15,224 nt of DNA from UMGS1002 sp050946195 (GTDB lineage Bacteria > Bacillota > Clostridia > Oscillospirales > CAG-272): positions 1 to 15,224 of the forward strand of contig JBMNUI010000047.1 in assembly GCA_050946195.1 (NCBI GenBank). The letters are read 5' to 3'. Under the pieces are notes generated by a model. It searched no databases. It saw nothing but the letters and a program-made list of their open reading frames with translations, and was not told where the DNA came from. This document shows positions 1-6,163 of this stretch, one piece after another (within the stretch, counting starts at the first letter, position 1; every line of letters starts with the position of its first letter). The position numbers and the translations under genes are program-made.

Positions 1-285
1 CAGCGCCCCCGAAAGAAAAACGGGGGGGGGCGGAACTCCGCCAGCATTCTTAAGTCGGGTCACGGGGCAGAGCCCCCGTTGTTCCCGGTTTTTTGTCGGG
101 ATACATATTGTGACATTATTTGCATAAAGTATATGGTAGAATGAAGCCTGAAAAAGGGTTGTCCGGAGCGGAGTGCTGCGGAGAGGATAAGACCTCTAAT
201 ATGGTCGTCGTTTTTTTGATGTTGCATATAACAGAGCAAAAGCAGCAAGTTACATATCACCGGGAGCGGGGGCAAGGATGTAAAA
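1..285. other. Leader region upstream of the spoIIA operon, hairpin-rich, no gene seen
   Basis: No convincing gene lies here. The first 80 bases hold stacked GC-rich inverted repeats: GGCGG/CCGCC at 29-42 with a 4-base loop, and ACGGGG/CCCCGT at 62-79 with a 7-base loop, followed by a T6 run near 89-94. They could end transcription of a gene left of the window. The rest, about 95-285, is the probable promoter and untranslated leader of spoIIAA. A short GAGG/CCTC stem sits at 183-196. Confidence 0.5.
111..142 (+). promoter_or_regulatory. Candidate promoter of the spoIIA operon
   Basis: TAGAAT at 137-142 is preceded by TGG, giving an extended -10 shape. The overlapping GTAGAATGA at 136-144 resembles the sigma-H -10 consensus RNNGAATWW, and sigma-H drives spoIIA in Bacillus. 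No good -35 of either class sits at the right distance. A near-perfect sigma-H -35 box, AGAGGATAA at 182-190, is present but has no matching -10 downstream. The site is therefore only a candidate. Confidence 0.3.
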
Positions 286-630
286 ATGATGAAGAACAAC
301 TGCGGGTTTGAGCATGAATACATTGAAGGCGAGCTTTTTGTACGGCTCCGGGGCGAGATTGACCACCACAGCGCCGCCATGCTGCGCGGCGACATTGACG
401 CGCTGATATATGAGAAACGTCCACAGCGGCTGCTGCTCGATTTGTCGGGCGTGGGATTTATGGACAGCTCGGGGCTCGGGCTGATTATGGGCAGGTACTC
501 GCTTGTGCGTGAGCTCGGGGGTAGCATGGCGATACTCGACCCGACCGAGCCGATAATGAAAATACTGAACCTTGCCGGAGTCAAGCGGATAATTGCCATA
601 GAAAAAACGAAAGGGGCAAAGAAGAAATGA
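286..630 (+). CDS. spoIIAA: Anti-sigma F factor antagonist SpoIIAA
   Basis: This 114-residue STAS-domain protein is the cytosolic switch that frees sigma-F in the forespore. When unphosphorylated it binds SpoIIAB and displaces sigma-F; SpoIIAB inactivates it by phosphorylating a serine. The GEIDHHSA stretch (23-30) and FMDSSGLG (58-65) match the Bacillus protein closely, and the phosphorylated serine should be S61. Length is normal for the family. The start is ATG 286, preceded by AAGGA about 7 bases upstream; ATG 289 is a less well-spaced alternative. The stop overlaps the spoIIAB start in an ATGA, so translation is probably coupled and the partners made in fixed ratio. Identification is secure from the three-gene order. 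The phosphatase SpoIIE that reactivates it is not in the window. Confidence 0.96.
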   Translation: MMKNNCGFEHEYIEGELFVRLRGEIDHHSAAMLRGDIDALIYEKRPQRLLLDLSGVGFMDSSGLGLIMGRYSLVRELGGSMAILDPTEPIMKILNLAGVKRIIAIEKTKGAKKK

Positions 631-1091
631 GGAACAAGGGCTTTTCGTCGGTTGTCAAAAACCAGATGAAGCTGACGCTGCCGTCCTGCTCGGTCAACGA
701 AGGGGTGGCGCGTGCGGTCGTCGCGGCCTTCTGCGCGCAGCTCGACCCGGCGGCCTCGGAACTGGCCGATGTCAAGTGCGCGGTATCCGAGGCGGTCACA
801 AACTGCATAGTCCACGCATACCGGGATAGTGTCGGCTCGATTTACATAACCGTGAAAATACTTGAAGGGAACGGAGTGCGGATTGAGGTGCGCGACCGCG
901 GCTGCGGAATAACCGACGTCAAGGCCGCCCGGCAACCTCTGTTTACCACCGACCCCTCGGGCGAGCGGAGCGGCATGGGATTTACCGTTATGGAGAATTT
1001 CATGGATATTCTGCGCGTGAGGTCCAAGCCCGGCAAGGGGACGGTTGTCATTATGTTCAAGCGCTTTGCCGGCAAGGGAGAGAATAAATAG
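627..1091 (+). CDS. spoIIAB: Anti-sigma F factor / serine kinase SpoIIAB
   Basis: This 154-residue GHKL-fold protein holds sigma-F inactive and phosphorylates SpoIIAA using ATP. The ATP-binding elements are visible: the N box in SEAVTNCIVHAY (54-65), the G1 box DRGCGI (90-95), the lid segment ARQPLFTT (101-108) and the G2 box ERSGMGFTVMENF (113-125). All are close to the Bacillus sequence. The ATG at 627 overlaps the spoIIAA stop by four bases and has a purine-rich stretch before it. This gives about 9 residues more at the N terminus than Bacillus SpoIIAB; an internal ATG at 666 (M14) would shorten it. I prefer 627 because of the ATGA coupling. sigF follows on the same strand. Confidence 0.96.
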   Translation: MRNKGFSSVVKNQMKLTLPSCSVNEGVARAVVAAFCAQLDPAASELADVKCAVSEAVTNCIVHAYRDSVGSIYITVKILEGNGVRIEVRDRGCGITDVKAARQPLFTTDPSGERSGMGFTVMENFMDILRVRSKPGKGTVVIMFKRFAGKGENK

Positions 1092-1182
1092 ACTGGTAAG
1101 CAGGTCAGTCATGATAAAAGACGTGCATGCCCCGGTAGATGAGTATTACATATCTGAAAACAAACCGATGCCGGAGGCGGAA

Positions 1183-1917
1183 ATGGCTGAAGAACAGAAT
1201 GTATACGCGCAGAACCGCGAGCTGATTGAGCGTGCACAGAAGGGAGACGAGGAGGCCGCCGCAAAGCTTGTGGAGCTTAACGGCGGGCTTGTGCGGAGCA
1301 TTGCTATAAGATTTCGCGACCGGGGGACCGAGATTGAGGACCTGATCCAGATCGGGATGATCGGTATGATCAAAGCAGTACATTCGTTTGACACCTCGCG
1401 GGGGACCGCTTTCTCAACCTACGCGGTGCCGCTGATAATCGGCGAGATCCGCCGGCACCTGCGCGACGCCGGCATAATCAAGGTCAGCAGGAGCTACAAA
1501 AAGCTGGGTATGACGCTCATGCGCGAGCGAAGCCGGATTTTGTCCGACAAGGGAAGGGAGCCGCATATCAGCGAGCTGGCGTCGGCCTGCGGGGTCAGCC
1601 CCGAGGACGCGGCGGTCGCTCTTGACGCGATGACGCCGGTATCCTCGCTTTCGGATGCCGTGTTCGGCGATGACGGGATGCTACTTGAAAACACCATTGC
1701 CGACGACGAAAACGACATCGAGCGGTTGTCAGACAACATCGCGCTCTCGCAGTCGATATCGAAAATGCAGCCGCTCTGGCGCAGGATAGTCCTGCTCCGC
1801 TACTACCGCAACCTGACCCAGCAGCAGACCGCCGACTGCCTCGGGCTCAGTCAGGTCAAGGTGTCACGCGAGGAAAAAAAGATTCTTGACTTCCTTCGGT
1901 CGGAGATGATAAACTGA
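1183..1917 (+). CDS. sigF: RNA polymerase sigma-F factor (early forespore)
   Basis: This sigma-70 family factor directs forespore-specific transcription after asymmetric division, and it is held by SpoIIAB until SpoIIAA releases it. From ATG 1183 it has 244 residues. Region 2 covers about 12-82 (IEDLIQIGMIGMIKAV, FDTSRGTAFSTYAVPLIIGEI), region 3 about 95-155 (IIKVSRSYKKLG) and region 4 about 188-240, with a helix-turn-helix in LTQQQTADCLGLSQVKVSRE. The start is uncertain: ATG 1183 has a strong GGAGG at 1173-1177, five bases away, and gives the usual family length. ATG 1111, 19 bases after spoIIAB, would add 24 residues but has a poor ribosome site. It is the third gene of the spoIIA operon. 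sigG and sigE relatives were considered, but the gene order settles it. Confidence 0.95.
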   Translation: MAEEQNVYAQNRELIERAQKGDEEAAAKLVELNGGLVRSIAIRFRDRGTEIEDLIQIGMIGMIKAVHSFDTSRGTAFSTYAVPLIIGEIRRHLRDAGIIKVSRSYKKLGMTLMRERSRILSDKGREPHISELASACGVSPEDAAVALDAMTPVSSLSDAVFGDDGMLLENTIADDENDIERLSDNIALSQSISKMQPLWRRIVLLRYYRNLTQQQTADCLGLSQVKVSREEKKILDFLRSEMIN

Positions 1918-1940
1918 CTTGTGAGCACAGATTTGTTTTT

Positions 1941-1969
1941 ACTTGGCTAAATGAATTACATGGTATAAA
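1941..1969 (+). promoter_or_regulatory. Promoter-like site downstream of sigF
   Basis: TATAAA at 1964-1969 is preceded by TGG (1961-1963), an extended -10. A weak -35, ACTTGG at 1941-1946, lies 17 bases upstream. No gene follows on this strand before the terminator at 2022-2056, so the site could drive only a short RNA, or it may be inactive. Confidence 0.35.
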
Positions 1970-1975
1970 CGGCTA

Positions 1976-2056
1976 TTGCATTATCCCGAAAAAGGTGTTT
2001 GAGGAGCAAACATAAAAACAAGGCAGCCCGCGTTTTCTGTGGGCTGCTGTTTTTTT
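1976..2056 (+). ncRNA. Candidate short RNA between sigF and its terminator
   Basis: Transcription from the promoter-like site at 1941-1969 would begin near 1976 and stop at the hairpin terminator ending at 2056, giving an RNA of about 80 bases with a terminal stem. It contains AGGAG near 2003-2007 but no suitable start codon. This is inference from layout alone; the hairpin may simply terminate sigF. Confidence 0.2.
2022..2056. terminator. Bidirectional terminator between sigF and truB
   Basis: Arms at 2023-2031 and 2039-2047 (GCAGCCCGC and GTGGGCTGC, one G-U pair) enclose a 7-base loop. On the plus strand the stem is followed by T7 at 2050-2056. On the minus strand it is followed by a T-rich run (TTGTTTTT, read from 2021 downwards). 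It sits between two convergent genes, so it can end both the spoIIA and the truB transcripts. Confidence 0.9.
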
Positions 2057-2064
2057 CGACTTTT

Positions 2065-2991
2065 TTATATCTCAAAAAATTTGATTGCCTTGACTGCAGG
2101 GCCTGACGGGTAGCTCATGACTTCGCCGAGCGCGAAGAAGCTGCCCGACTCATCAGCAAGGCGCACGCGCTGTCCGACAGGCAAAGATACCGCGATTTTA
2201 CTCAAATAAATTTCACAACCCGACCTGCAGAGACGCGAATAAAAGGCCGGCAACCGTAGTCTGGGGAGCGAGCTGAAAAGTCTTTCAACCGGAAGTAACA
2301 GTTTAAGCCGCTCCTCGGGCTGGGTGGCCAGAAGGGTGTCTGTAGTTATTGCCATGTCAAGACCGAAGTCGCCTGACCTCGTGCGGCGAAGAGCGGCCAT
2401 GACCCCACCGCAGCCCAGTTTTTTGCCTATATCGGCGCAGAGCGTGCGGATATAGGTTCCCGACGAGCAGACCACCTCGAGAGAATAATCGCCCGGCTGC
2501 CCGGCTGGTTTGCAGTCAAGGCTGAAGATTTCAACCTCAACCGGCCGGCGCTCGATAATTTTGCCCTCGCGGGCAAGCTCGTAAAGTCTTCTGCCGCCGG
2601 CTTTTTTGGCGCTGTACATCGGCGGAGTCTGCAAGATTTTGCCGACAAAACTCACGCAGGCGTCAGAAACAGCCTCATATGGCGGAATATTAGCTGATTG
2701 TGATGTGATATTGCCGGTGATATCCTCGGTGTCGGTGGTAATTCCCAGCCTGAGTGTGGCGGTGTAGTGTTTTCGGTCTGAGGCAAGATACTCGGCGGTC
2801 TTGGCCGCCCGCCCGACAAGCACTACCAAAACGCCGGTGGCAATAGGGTCGAGCGTGCCGGTGTGGCCCACCCGGCGCAGCCCGTACGCCCGGCGGACAA
2901 TATTGACAATGTCGTGAGAGGTTGCCCCGGCGTGCTTGTCTATTACCAGCACGCCCGAGGTCTCGCTTGTGTTTTGCAGGACCGTATCCAT
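2065..2991 (-). CDS. truB: tRNA pseudouridine(55) synthase TruB
   Basis: This 308-residue enzyme converts U55 in the T-loop of tRNAs to pseudouridine in the cytosol. The N-terminal motif VLVIDKHAGATSHD (14-27) and the catalytic loop VGHTGTLDPIATGVL (41-55) with nucleophile D48 are classic for TruB. Y81 lies in the conserved KHYTATLRLG stretch, and SGTYIRTL is also present. The C-terminal part from about 230 is the less conserved RNA-binding region. The ATG overlaps the stop of the upstream nitroreductase gene by one base (TAATG), and there is no good Shine-Dalgarno at close range, so translation is probably coupled. It is the last gene of the minus-strand run and ends just before the shared terminator. 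Confidence 0.96.
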   Translation of the reverse strand: MDTVLQNTSETSGVLVIDKHAGATSHDIVNIVRRAYGLRRVGHTGTLDPIATGVLVVLVGRAAKTAEYLASDRKHYTATLRLGITTDTEDITGNITSQSANIPPYEAVSDACVSFVGKILQTPPMYSAKKAGGRRLYELAREGKIIERRPVEVEIFSLDCKPAGQPGDYSLEVVCSSGTYIRTLCADIGKKLGCGGVMAALRRTRSGDFGLDMAITTDTLLATQPEERLKLLLPVERLFSSLPRLRLPAFYSRLCRSGCEIYLSKIAVSLPVGQRVRLADESGSFFALGEVMSYPSGPAVKAIKFFEI

Positions 2992-3560
2992 TATTTGATT
3001 ATTATATCCTCAAGTGTCCTTTTCGGCACGTAATGAACGCCGCCCTCGCGATAGTAGGCGACATTTCCGTCAACAGCCTCGATTAATTGTACTTTTTCGT
3101 CAGGCTTGCCGAGCGCCAGCACCAGTATCGGCCTGTACTTTTCGGGGATTTTCAGCGCTGCGCTGACCTTCTCGGGGGTAAAGCTGCCGATCATGCAGCC
3201 GCCGAGCCCGGCCTCGGTCGCCGCGAGCATTATGGTCTGGGCGCATATGCCGACATCGCGCAGCGCCCTTGTGGTGTCAGGCTCGACCGTCGTGTCGCAG
3301 CAGATGACAATATAAGCCGTCGGCGCGTGGCCCTCGGGCGGGAGCTTGACATTGACCAACGCCGCCCAGCCGGTGAGCGGCAGCAGGGTGTCGCATTCCT
3401 CCTTTGTGTGGACAAGCCGGTAGCAGAGCGGCTGCCGGTTGCGGGCCGAAGGCGTGCGCCGAGCTATGTCGACAAAGCCGAGCAGTTCTTCACGTGTGAT
3501 TTTCCGGCTCTCGTCAAACGAGCGGTAGCTGCGGTTTTTCATCACAAGATCATAAAGCAT
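2991..3560 (-). CDS. Nitroreductase-family flavoprotein
   Basis: This 189-residue protein belongs to the FMN-dependent nitroreductase fold. Members are cytosolic oxidoreductases that use NAD(P)H to reduce nitro compounds, quinones or flavins; the substrate here cannot be told. Visible family marks are the N-terminal RSYRSFDES (11-19) with the FMN-phosphate-binding RSYR, the SARNRQPLCYRLV segment (38-50), ATEAGLGGCMIGSF (about 114-127) and the late VLALGKPDEK (147-156). The start ATG 3560 is preceded by AAGGAG at 8 bases. It lies 58 bases after trmB and overlaps truB by one base, so it is co-transcribed with tRNA-modification genes although no functional link is evident. Length is typical of the small single-domain subfamily. 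Confidence 0.9.
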   Translation of the reverse strand: MLYDLVMKNRSYRSFDESRKITREELLGFVDIARRTPSARNRQPLCYRLVHTKEECDTLLPLTGWAALVNVKLPPEGHAPTAYIVICCDTTVEPDTTRALRDVGICAQTIMLAATEAGLGGCMIGSFTPEKVSAALKIPEKYRPILVLALGKPDEKVQLIEAVDGNVAYYREGGVHYVPKRTLEDIIIK

Positions 3561-3618
3561 AGCAAAAACTCCTTTCTGACATTGTAATTATGAGCATGCA
3601 CGTAAATTAAGCCCTTGA

Positions 3619-4281
3619 TTAAGGGGTGGTTTTCAGTACCACCTCAGCCATGCAGATCGGCACGCCCTTCACGGTGAAGGCCCTTTCATACTCGGTCATG
3701 ATATTGCCGGCAGCATAAGGAGAGCGGCTAAGGTCCCGGGTCTCTGCGACCACCTCAAAGCCCTCGGCGGCAAATTGCTCGAGGCTGAACTCAAAAAACC
3801 CGGCATTGTCGGTCTTCATAACTATCTTGCCTTCGGGGACAAGCAGGTGTTTGTAAATTTTGAGGAATTCGGGATGTGTCAGGCGGCGCTTGGCATGGCG
3901 CTTTTTGGGCCACGGGTCGCTGAAATTGAGGTAGATGCACTCAATGCTTTTTTCAGGCAGCCATTCGCTCAGCTTTTGCGCGTCGCCGATGATAAAGCGC
4001 AGGTTGTCGGCCTGTCTGTGTTCGCTCTCTGCCACGGCACGTTCGAGTGCAAGGCAGACAACGTCGGGGACGCGCTCAAGGGCGATGAGGTTGACATCTG
4101 GTCTTGCCGCGGCAAGACCGCAGGCAAAGGCGCCCTTGCCGCAGCCTATCTCAAGGTGAAGCGGCCTTGCCACGCCGAATGGGGCCGACGGATCGGACAT
4201 AAGGCTCTCGGGGTTTGATATCAGCAGGTGCGCACAGGCGGCAATCCGCTCGGCACAGTGATTTTTGCGTCTCATTCTCAT
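3619..4281 (-). CDS. trmB: tRNA (guanine-N7-)-methyltransferase TrmB
   Basis: This 220-residue enzyme uses S-adenosylmethionine to methylate G46 in the variable loop of tRNA. The SAM-binding motif HLEIGCGKGAF is at 42-52, a second acidic motif LIALERVPD at 65-73, and the TrmB signature LNFSDPWPKKRH at 118-129. The TEYE motif near the C terminus (residues 197-200) is also conserved. I chose ATG 4281 because GAGGT lies 7 bases upstream and the N-terminal MRMRRK matches the family; a GTG at 4290 would add three residues. The gene starts 10 bases after the ychF stop, so the two are clearly co-transcribed. A small CCCTT/AAGGG hairpin overlaps its stop codon. Confidence 0.96.
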   Translation of the reverse strand: MRMRRKNHCAERIAACAHLLISNPESLMSDPSAPFGVARPLHLEIGCGKGAFACGLAAARPDVNLIALERVPDVVCLALERAVAESEHRQADNLRFIIGDAQKLSEWLPEKSIECIYLNFSDPWPKKRHAKRRLTHPEFLKIYKHLLVPEGKIVMKTDNAGFFEFSLEQFAAEGFEVVAETRDLSRSPYAAGNIMTEYERAFTVKGVPICMAEVVLKTTP

Positions 4282-4291
4282 GCATAACACC

Positions 4292-5383
4292 TCAAACGTT
4301 AAACCTGAACAGAACGACGTCGCCGTCTTTAATTACATAATCTTTTCCCTCACTGCGGACAAGTCCGGCCTCTCTTGCGGCAGCCATGCTGCCGGCCCGG
4401 GCGAGGTCCTCAAATGCCACCACCTCGGCGCGGATAAAACCGCGCTCAAAGTCGCTGTGGATTTTCCCGGCGGCCTGTGGTGCTTTCGTACCTTTTTTTA
4501 TAGTCCATGCCCTGACCTCCTTCGGGCCGGCGGTGAGAAAGCTGATAAGCCCGAGCAGCGAATAGCCGGCGCGAATGAGGCTGTCAAGCCCGCTCTCGGC
4601 AATGCCGAGTTCAGAAAGGAAGGCTGCTTTTTCCCCGGGCTCGAGTTCGGCAATCTCAGCCTCGACCTGGGCGCAAACCGCGACAATCCCGGCGCCCTCG
4701 GCCTCGGCTCTCTCCTTCAGTCTTTGATAGTAGGGATTCTCAGCCGGCGCGCCGATGTCGTCCTCTCCGATATTGGCGACATAAATTACCGGCTTGAGCG
4801 TGAGCAGCGGAATGTCGCCGAGCAGTTCCAGCCCTTTTTCATCCAGCCCGGCCGCCCGCGCCGGTATTCCGGCGTTGAATTTTTCCAACAGACCTTCAAG
4901 AACCTCAAGTTCAGGCTCAAGCGTGCGGTCGCCTTTAAGTGCCTTTCTGACGCGGTCAATCCTCCGCTCCAGCAGCTCCATGTCTGCGAAAATGAGCTCG
5001 GTATCAATAGTCTCGACATCGCGCAGCGGGTCGACGCCGCCCTCGACATGGATTATGTTATCGTCCTCAAAGCAGCGTACCACATGGGCAATCGCGTCGA
5101 CCTCCCGTATATGCGAGAGGAATTTGTTGCCAAGCCCCTCGCCCTTTGAGGCGCCGCGCACCAGGCCGGCTATGTCGACAAACTCAATTGTGGCGGGAGT
5201 GTATTTCTCGGGATGATACATCCCGGCCAGAAAATCAAGCCGCCGGTCGGGGACCGGGACAATGCCAATGTTGGGGTCAATGGTGCAGAATGGATAGTTC
5301 GCCGATTCTGCCCGGGCGCATGTGAGCGCGTTGAAAAGCGTGCTTTTGCCTACATTCGGAAGGCCGACTATACCGATTTTCAT
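4292..5383 (-). CDS. ychF: Ribosome-binding ATPase YchF (Obg-like, OLA1 family)
   Basis: This 363-residue P-loop ATPase of the Obg family is thought to act at the ribosome and in stress responses; unlike related GTPases it prefers ATP. The P-loop GLPNVGKS is at 7-14 and G3 DIAGLVRGAS at 70-79. The usual NKxD is replaced by NIGE at 204-207, the mark of YchF specificity. A coiled, charged insertion spans about 128-170. The C-terminal TGS-like domain (about 279-362) contains FLTAGPKEVRAWTI and the HSDFERGFIRAEV segment. Length is standard. It is the first gene of the minus-strand run leading to trmB. AAGGA lies rather far (about 13 bases) upstream of the ATG. Its promoter was not found in the repeat-rich gap. 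Confidence 0.97.
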   Translation of the reverse strand: MKIGIVGLPNVGKSTLFNALTCARAESANYPFCTIDPNIGIVPVPDRRLDFLAGMYHPEKYTPATIEFVDIAGLVRGASKGEGLGNKFLSHIREVDAIAHVVRCFEDDNIIHVEGGVDPLRDVETIDTELIFADMELLERRIDRVRKALKGDRTLEPELEVLEGLLEKFNAGIPARAAGLDEKGLELLGDIPLLTLKPVIYVANIGEDDIGAPAENPYYQRLKERAEAEGAGIVAVCAQVEAEIAELEPGEKAAFLSELGIAESGLDSLIRAGYSLLGLISFLTAGPKEVRAWTIKKGTKAPQAAGKIHSDFERGFIRAEVVAFEDLARAGSMAAAREAGLVRSEGKDYVIKDGDVVLFRFNV

Positions 5384-5422
5384 GTATTTTAGTAATCCTT
5401 TTTATTTGATTTGGAGGAGCGC

Positions 5423-5482
5423 TTGGGAGAAACTTCTTGAAAGAAGTTCTCCCAAACCCTCTTCAAGAACTTTTCAAAAAAT
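5423..5482 (-). repeat. Terminator-like hairpin repeat, copy 1
   Basis: Arms at 5423-5438 and 5441-5455 form a stem of about 15 pairs with one bulge and a 2-base turn. It is followed by CTTCAAGAACTTTTC, which partly repeats the arm. Read on the minus strand the unit begins with a TTTTTTGAAAAGTTCTTGAA stretch. I associate this layout with a hairpin repeat scattered through clostridial genomes, but I cannot confirm that here. A related hairpin lies at 11538-11570. Confidence 0.55.
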
Positions 5483-5484
5483 TA

Positions 5485-5502
5485 CTTGATTCGCCAATCA
5501 AG
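5485..5502. repeat. Short perfect stem-loop
   Basis: CTTGATT (5485-5491) and AATCAAG (5496-5502) form a 7-base perfect stem with the loop CGCC. No T-run follows on either strand, so it is not an obvious terminator. Confidence 0.5.
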
Positions 5503-5520
5503 CAGCGCGGACCCCACATC

Positions 5521-5571
5521 CCGTGCTTGTCTTCCATCAGCCCGGCGGCTGACTCGGGTGTGGAAGCACGG
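5521..5571. repeat. Interrupted inverted repeat
   Basis: CCGTGC (5521-5526) plus TTCCA (5532-5536) pair with TGGAAGCACGG (5561-5571), leaving a 5-base bulge. CCCG (5541-5544) and CGGG (5555-5558) can close an inner stem. The long, bulged shape is more like a folded RNA or mobile-repeat arm than a terminator. Confidence 0.5.
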
Positions 5572-5580
5572 GGGACACGC

Positions 5581-5599
5581 GGGCGACCGTAGGTCGCCC
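5581..5599. repeat. GGGCGACC/GGTCGCCC hairpin
   Basis: Eight-base perfect arms (5581-5588 and 5592-5599) enclose the loop GTA. The right arm with its flank, AGGTCGCCCCT (5591-5601), recurs exactly at 11700-11710 beside rpe. This points to a dispersed short repeat rather than a site specific to one gene. Confidence 0.55.
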
Positions 5600-5664
5600 C
5601 TACGTTACATAAATACAAGCAAACCTACCGTAGTAGTTTGACAGGAGACCACATTCGAGACCAC

Positions 5665-5775
5665 TCAACTTGAAAAAAGCATCAGAATGGCGAGCCTTTC
5701 ATGATCAAACCGTCGCGAGTGCACGAATCTTCGACAACTGTACCCTATGATAGACCCGCTAAACTGCTGCATCAT
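5665..5775 (-). pseudogene. 36-residue reading frame, possibly a frameshifted remnant
   Basis: On the minus strand ATG 5775 opens a 36-residue frame rich in arginine and serine (it contains SIIGYSCRRFVHSRRFDHER) that stops at 5665. In the neighbouring frame the reading continues past that stop with FFQVEWSRMWSPVKLLR before its own stop. A longer product would result from a single shift near the A6/T6 run at 5672-5677. There is no Shine-Dalgarno. I do not recognise a functional family. It may be a fragment of a dispersed repeat that happens to be open. Confidence 0.25.
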
Positions 5776-5781
5776 TCTGAT
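5681..5781. repeat. Wide inverted repeat with 9-base arms
   Basis: ATCAGAATG (5681-5689) and CATTCTGAT (5773-5781) are exact reverse complements separated by 83 bases, and they enclose most of the short minus-strand frame. They could be the ends of a small decayed element or the base of a folded RNA. With 9 bases in a gap of this size, chance is not excluded. Confidence 0.35.
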
Positions 5782-5854
5782 TACTAAGCGCGGTGGCAGG
5801 AGGGAAGGGGGTTCTCAGGGCGGAAGCCTCAGGTTTCCACCTCTACGCTTTCTT

Positions 5855-5890
5855 TGGTTCATTTCTTTGTGCGCACAAAGAAATGAACCA
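5855..5890. repeat. 36-base perfect palindrome
   Basis: TGGTTCATTTCTTTGTGC (5855-5872) is followed directly by its exact reverse complement (5873-5890). This gives 18-base arms with no spacer around a central GTGCGCAC. It has no T-run on either side. Perfect symmetry with no loop suggests a repeat element or a protein-binding site. It lies about 170 bases upstream of the response-regulator promoter. Confidence 0.85.
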
Positions 5891-6041
5891 GAATAGAAGT
5901 CAAAGAGCCGCTGTACTTCATTCAGTCGGATGTGTCGCGATTGTATGTTCGCATTTTTTATAATTATATCTCCAAAACTCAATTTTGGCAATACCGCACC
6001 CCCTCACCGCGCAAAAAAACGGTCAAAACTAAAAAAAGGTC

Positions 6042-6070
6042 TTTGCAAAAAATTAATTAAGTGGTATAAT
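6042..6070 (+). promoter_or_regulatory. Vegetative (sigma-A type) promoter of the two-component operon
   Basis: A perfect TATAAT at 6065-6070 carries the extended element TGG (6062-6064). The -35 TTTGCA at 6042-6047 is spaced by 17 bases (TTGCAA at 6043-6048 gives 16). Transcription would start near 6077, leaving a leader of about 87 bases. That leader holds a small AATACA/TGTATT hairpin and ends in AGGAGG, 7 bases before ATG 6164. Confidence 0.8.
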
Positions 6071-6163
6071 GAATACAACTGTAGGTGTATTGATAAAACT
6101 CCAAGCCAGATATACGGCCCCGGTTTTTATATAAATGTAATAATGTAATGAGGAGGAAACATA

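Larger units (their letters stand above)
5384..6163. other. 780-base intergenic region made of inverted repeats
   Basis: This gap between the divergent ychF and response-regulator genes has no convincing full-length gene. From left to right it holds the elements listed separately at 5423-5482, 5485-5502, 5521-5571, 5581-5599, 5665-5781 and 5855-5890, then an AT-rich stretch ending in a strong promoter at 6042-6070. The GC-rich, hairpin-dense part (5410-5900) differs sharply in composition from the AT-rich part (5940-6160). Confidence 0.7.

Noticed and set aside
182..190. Sigma-H -35 box AGAGGATAA before spoIIAA
   Set aside because: It matches the consensus, but no -10 of the GAAT type follows at 12-14 bases, so it cannot be called a promoter alone.
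60..1112. 350-residue open frame on the minus strand opposite spoIIAA and spoIIAB
   Set aside because: It is antisense to two securely identified genes, is serine/proline-rich and of low complexity, and has no family features.
4265..5149. 294-residue open frame on the plus strand across ychF
   Set aside because: It is a shadow of ychF, whose nucleotide-binding and TGS domains are intact on the other strand.
5400..5930. CRISPR array or tRNA/rRNA fragment in the long gap
   Set aside because: There are no regularly spaced direct repeats, no cloverleaf with a T-loop, and no rRNA-like sequence.
5930..6148. 72-residue open frame on the plus strand before the response regulator
   Set aside because: It runs through the clear promoter at 6042-6070 and has no ribosome site or protein-like pattern.
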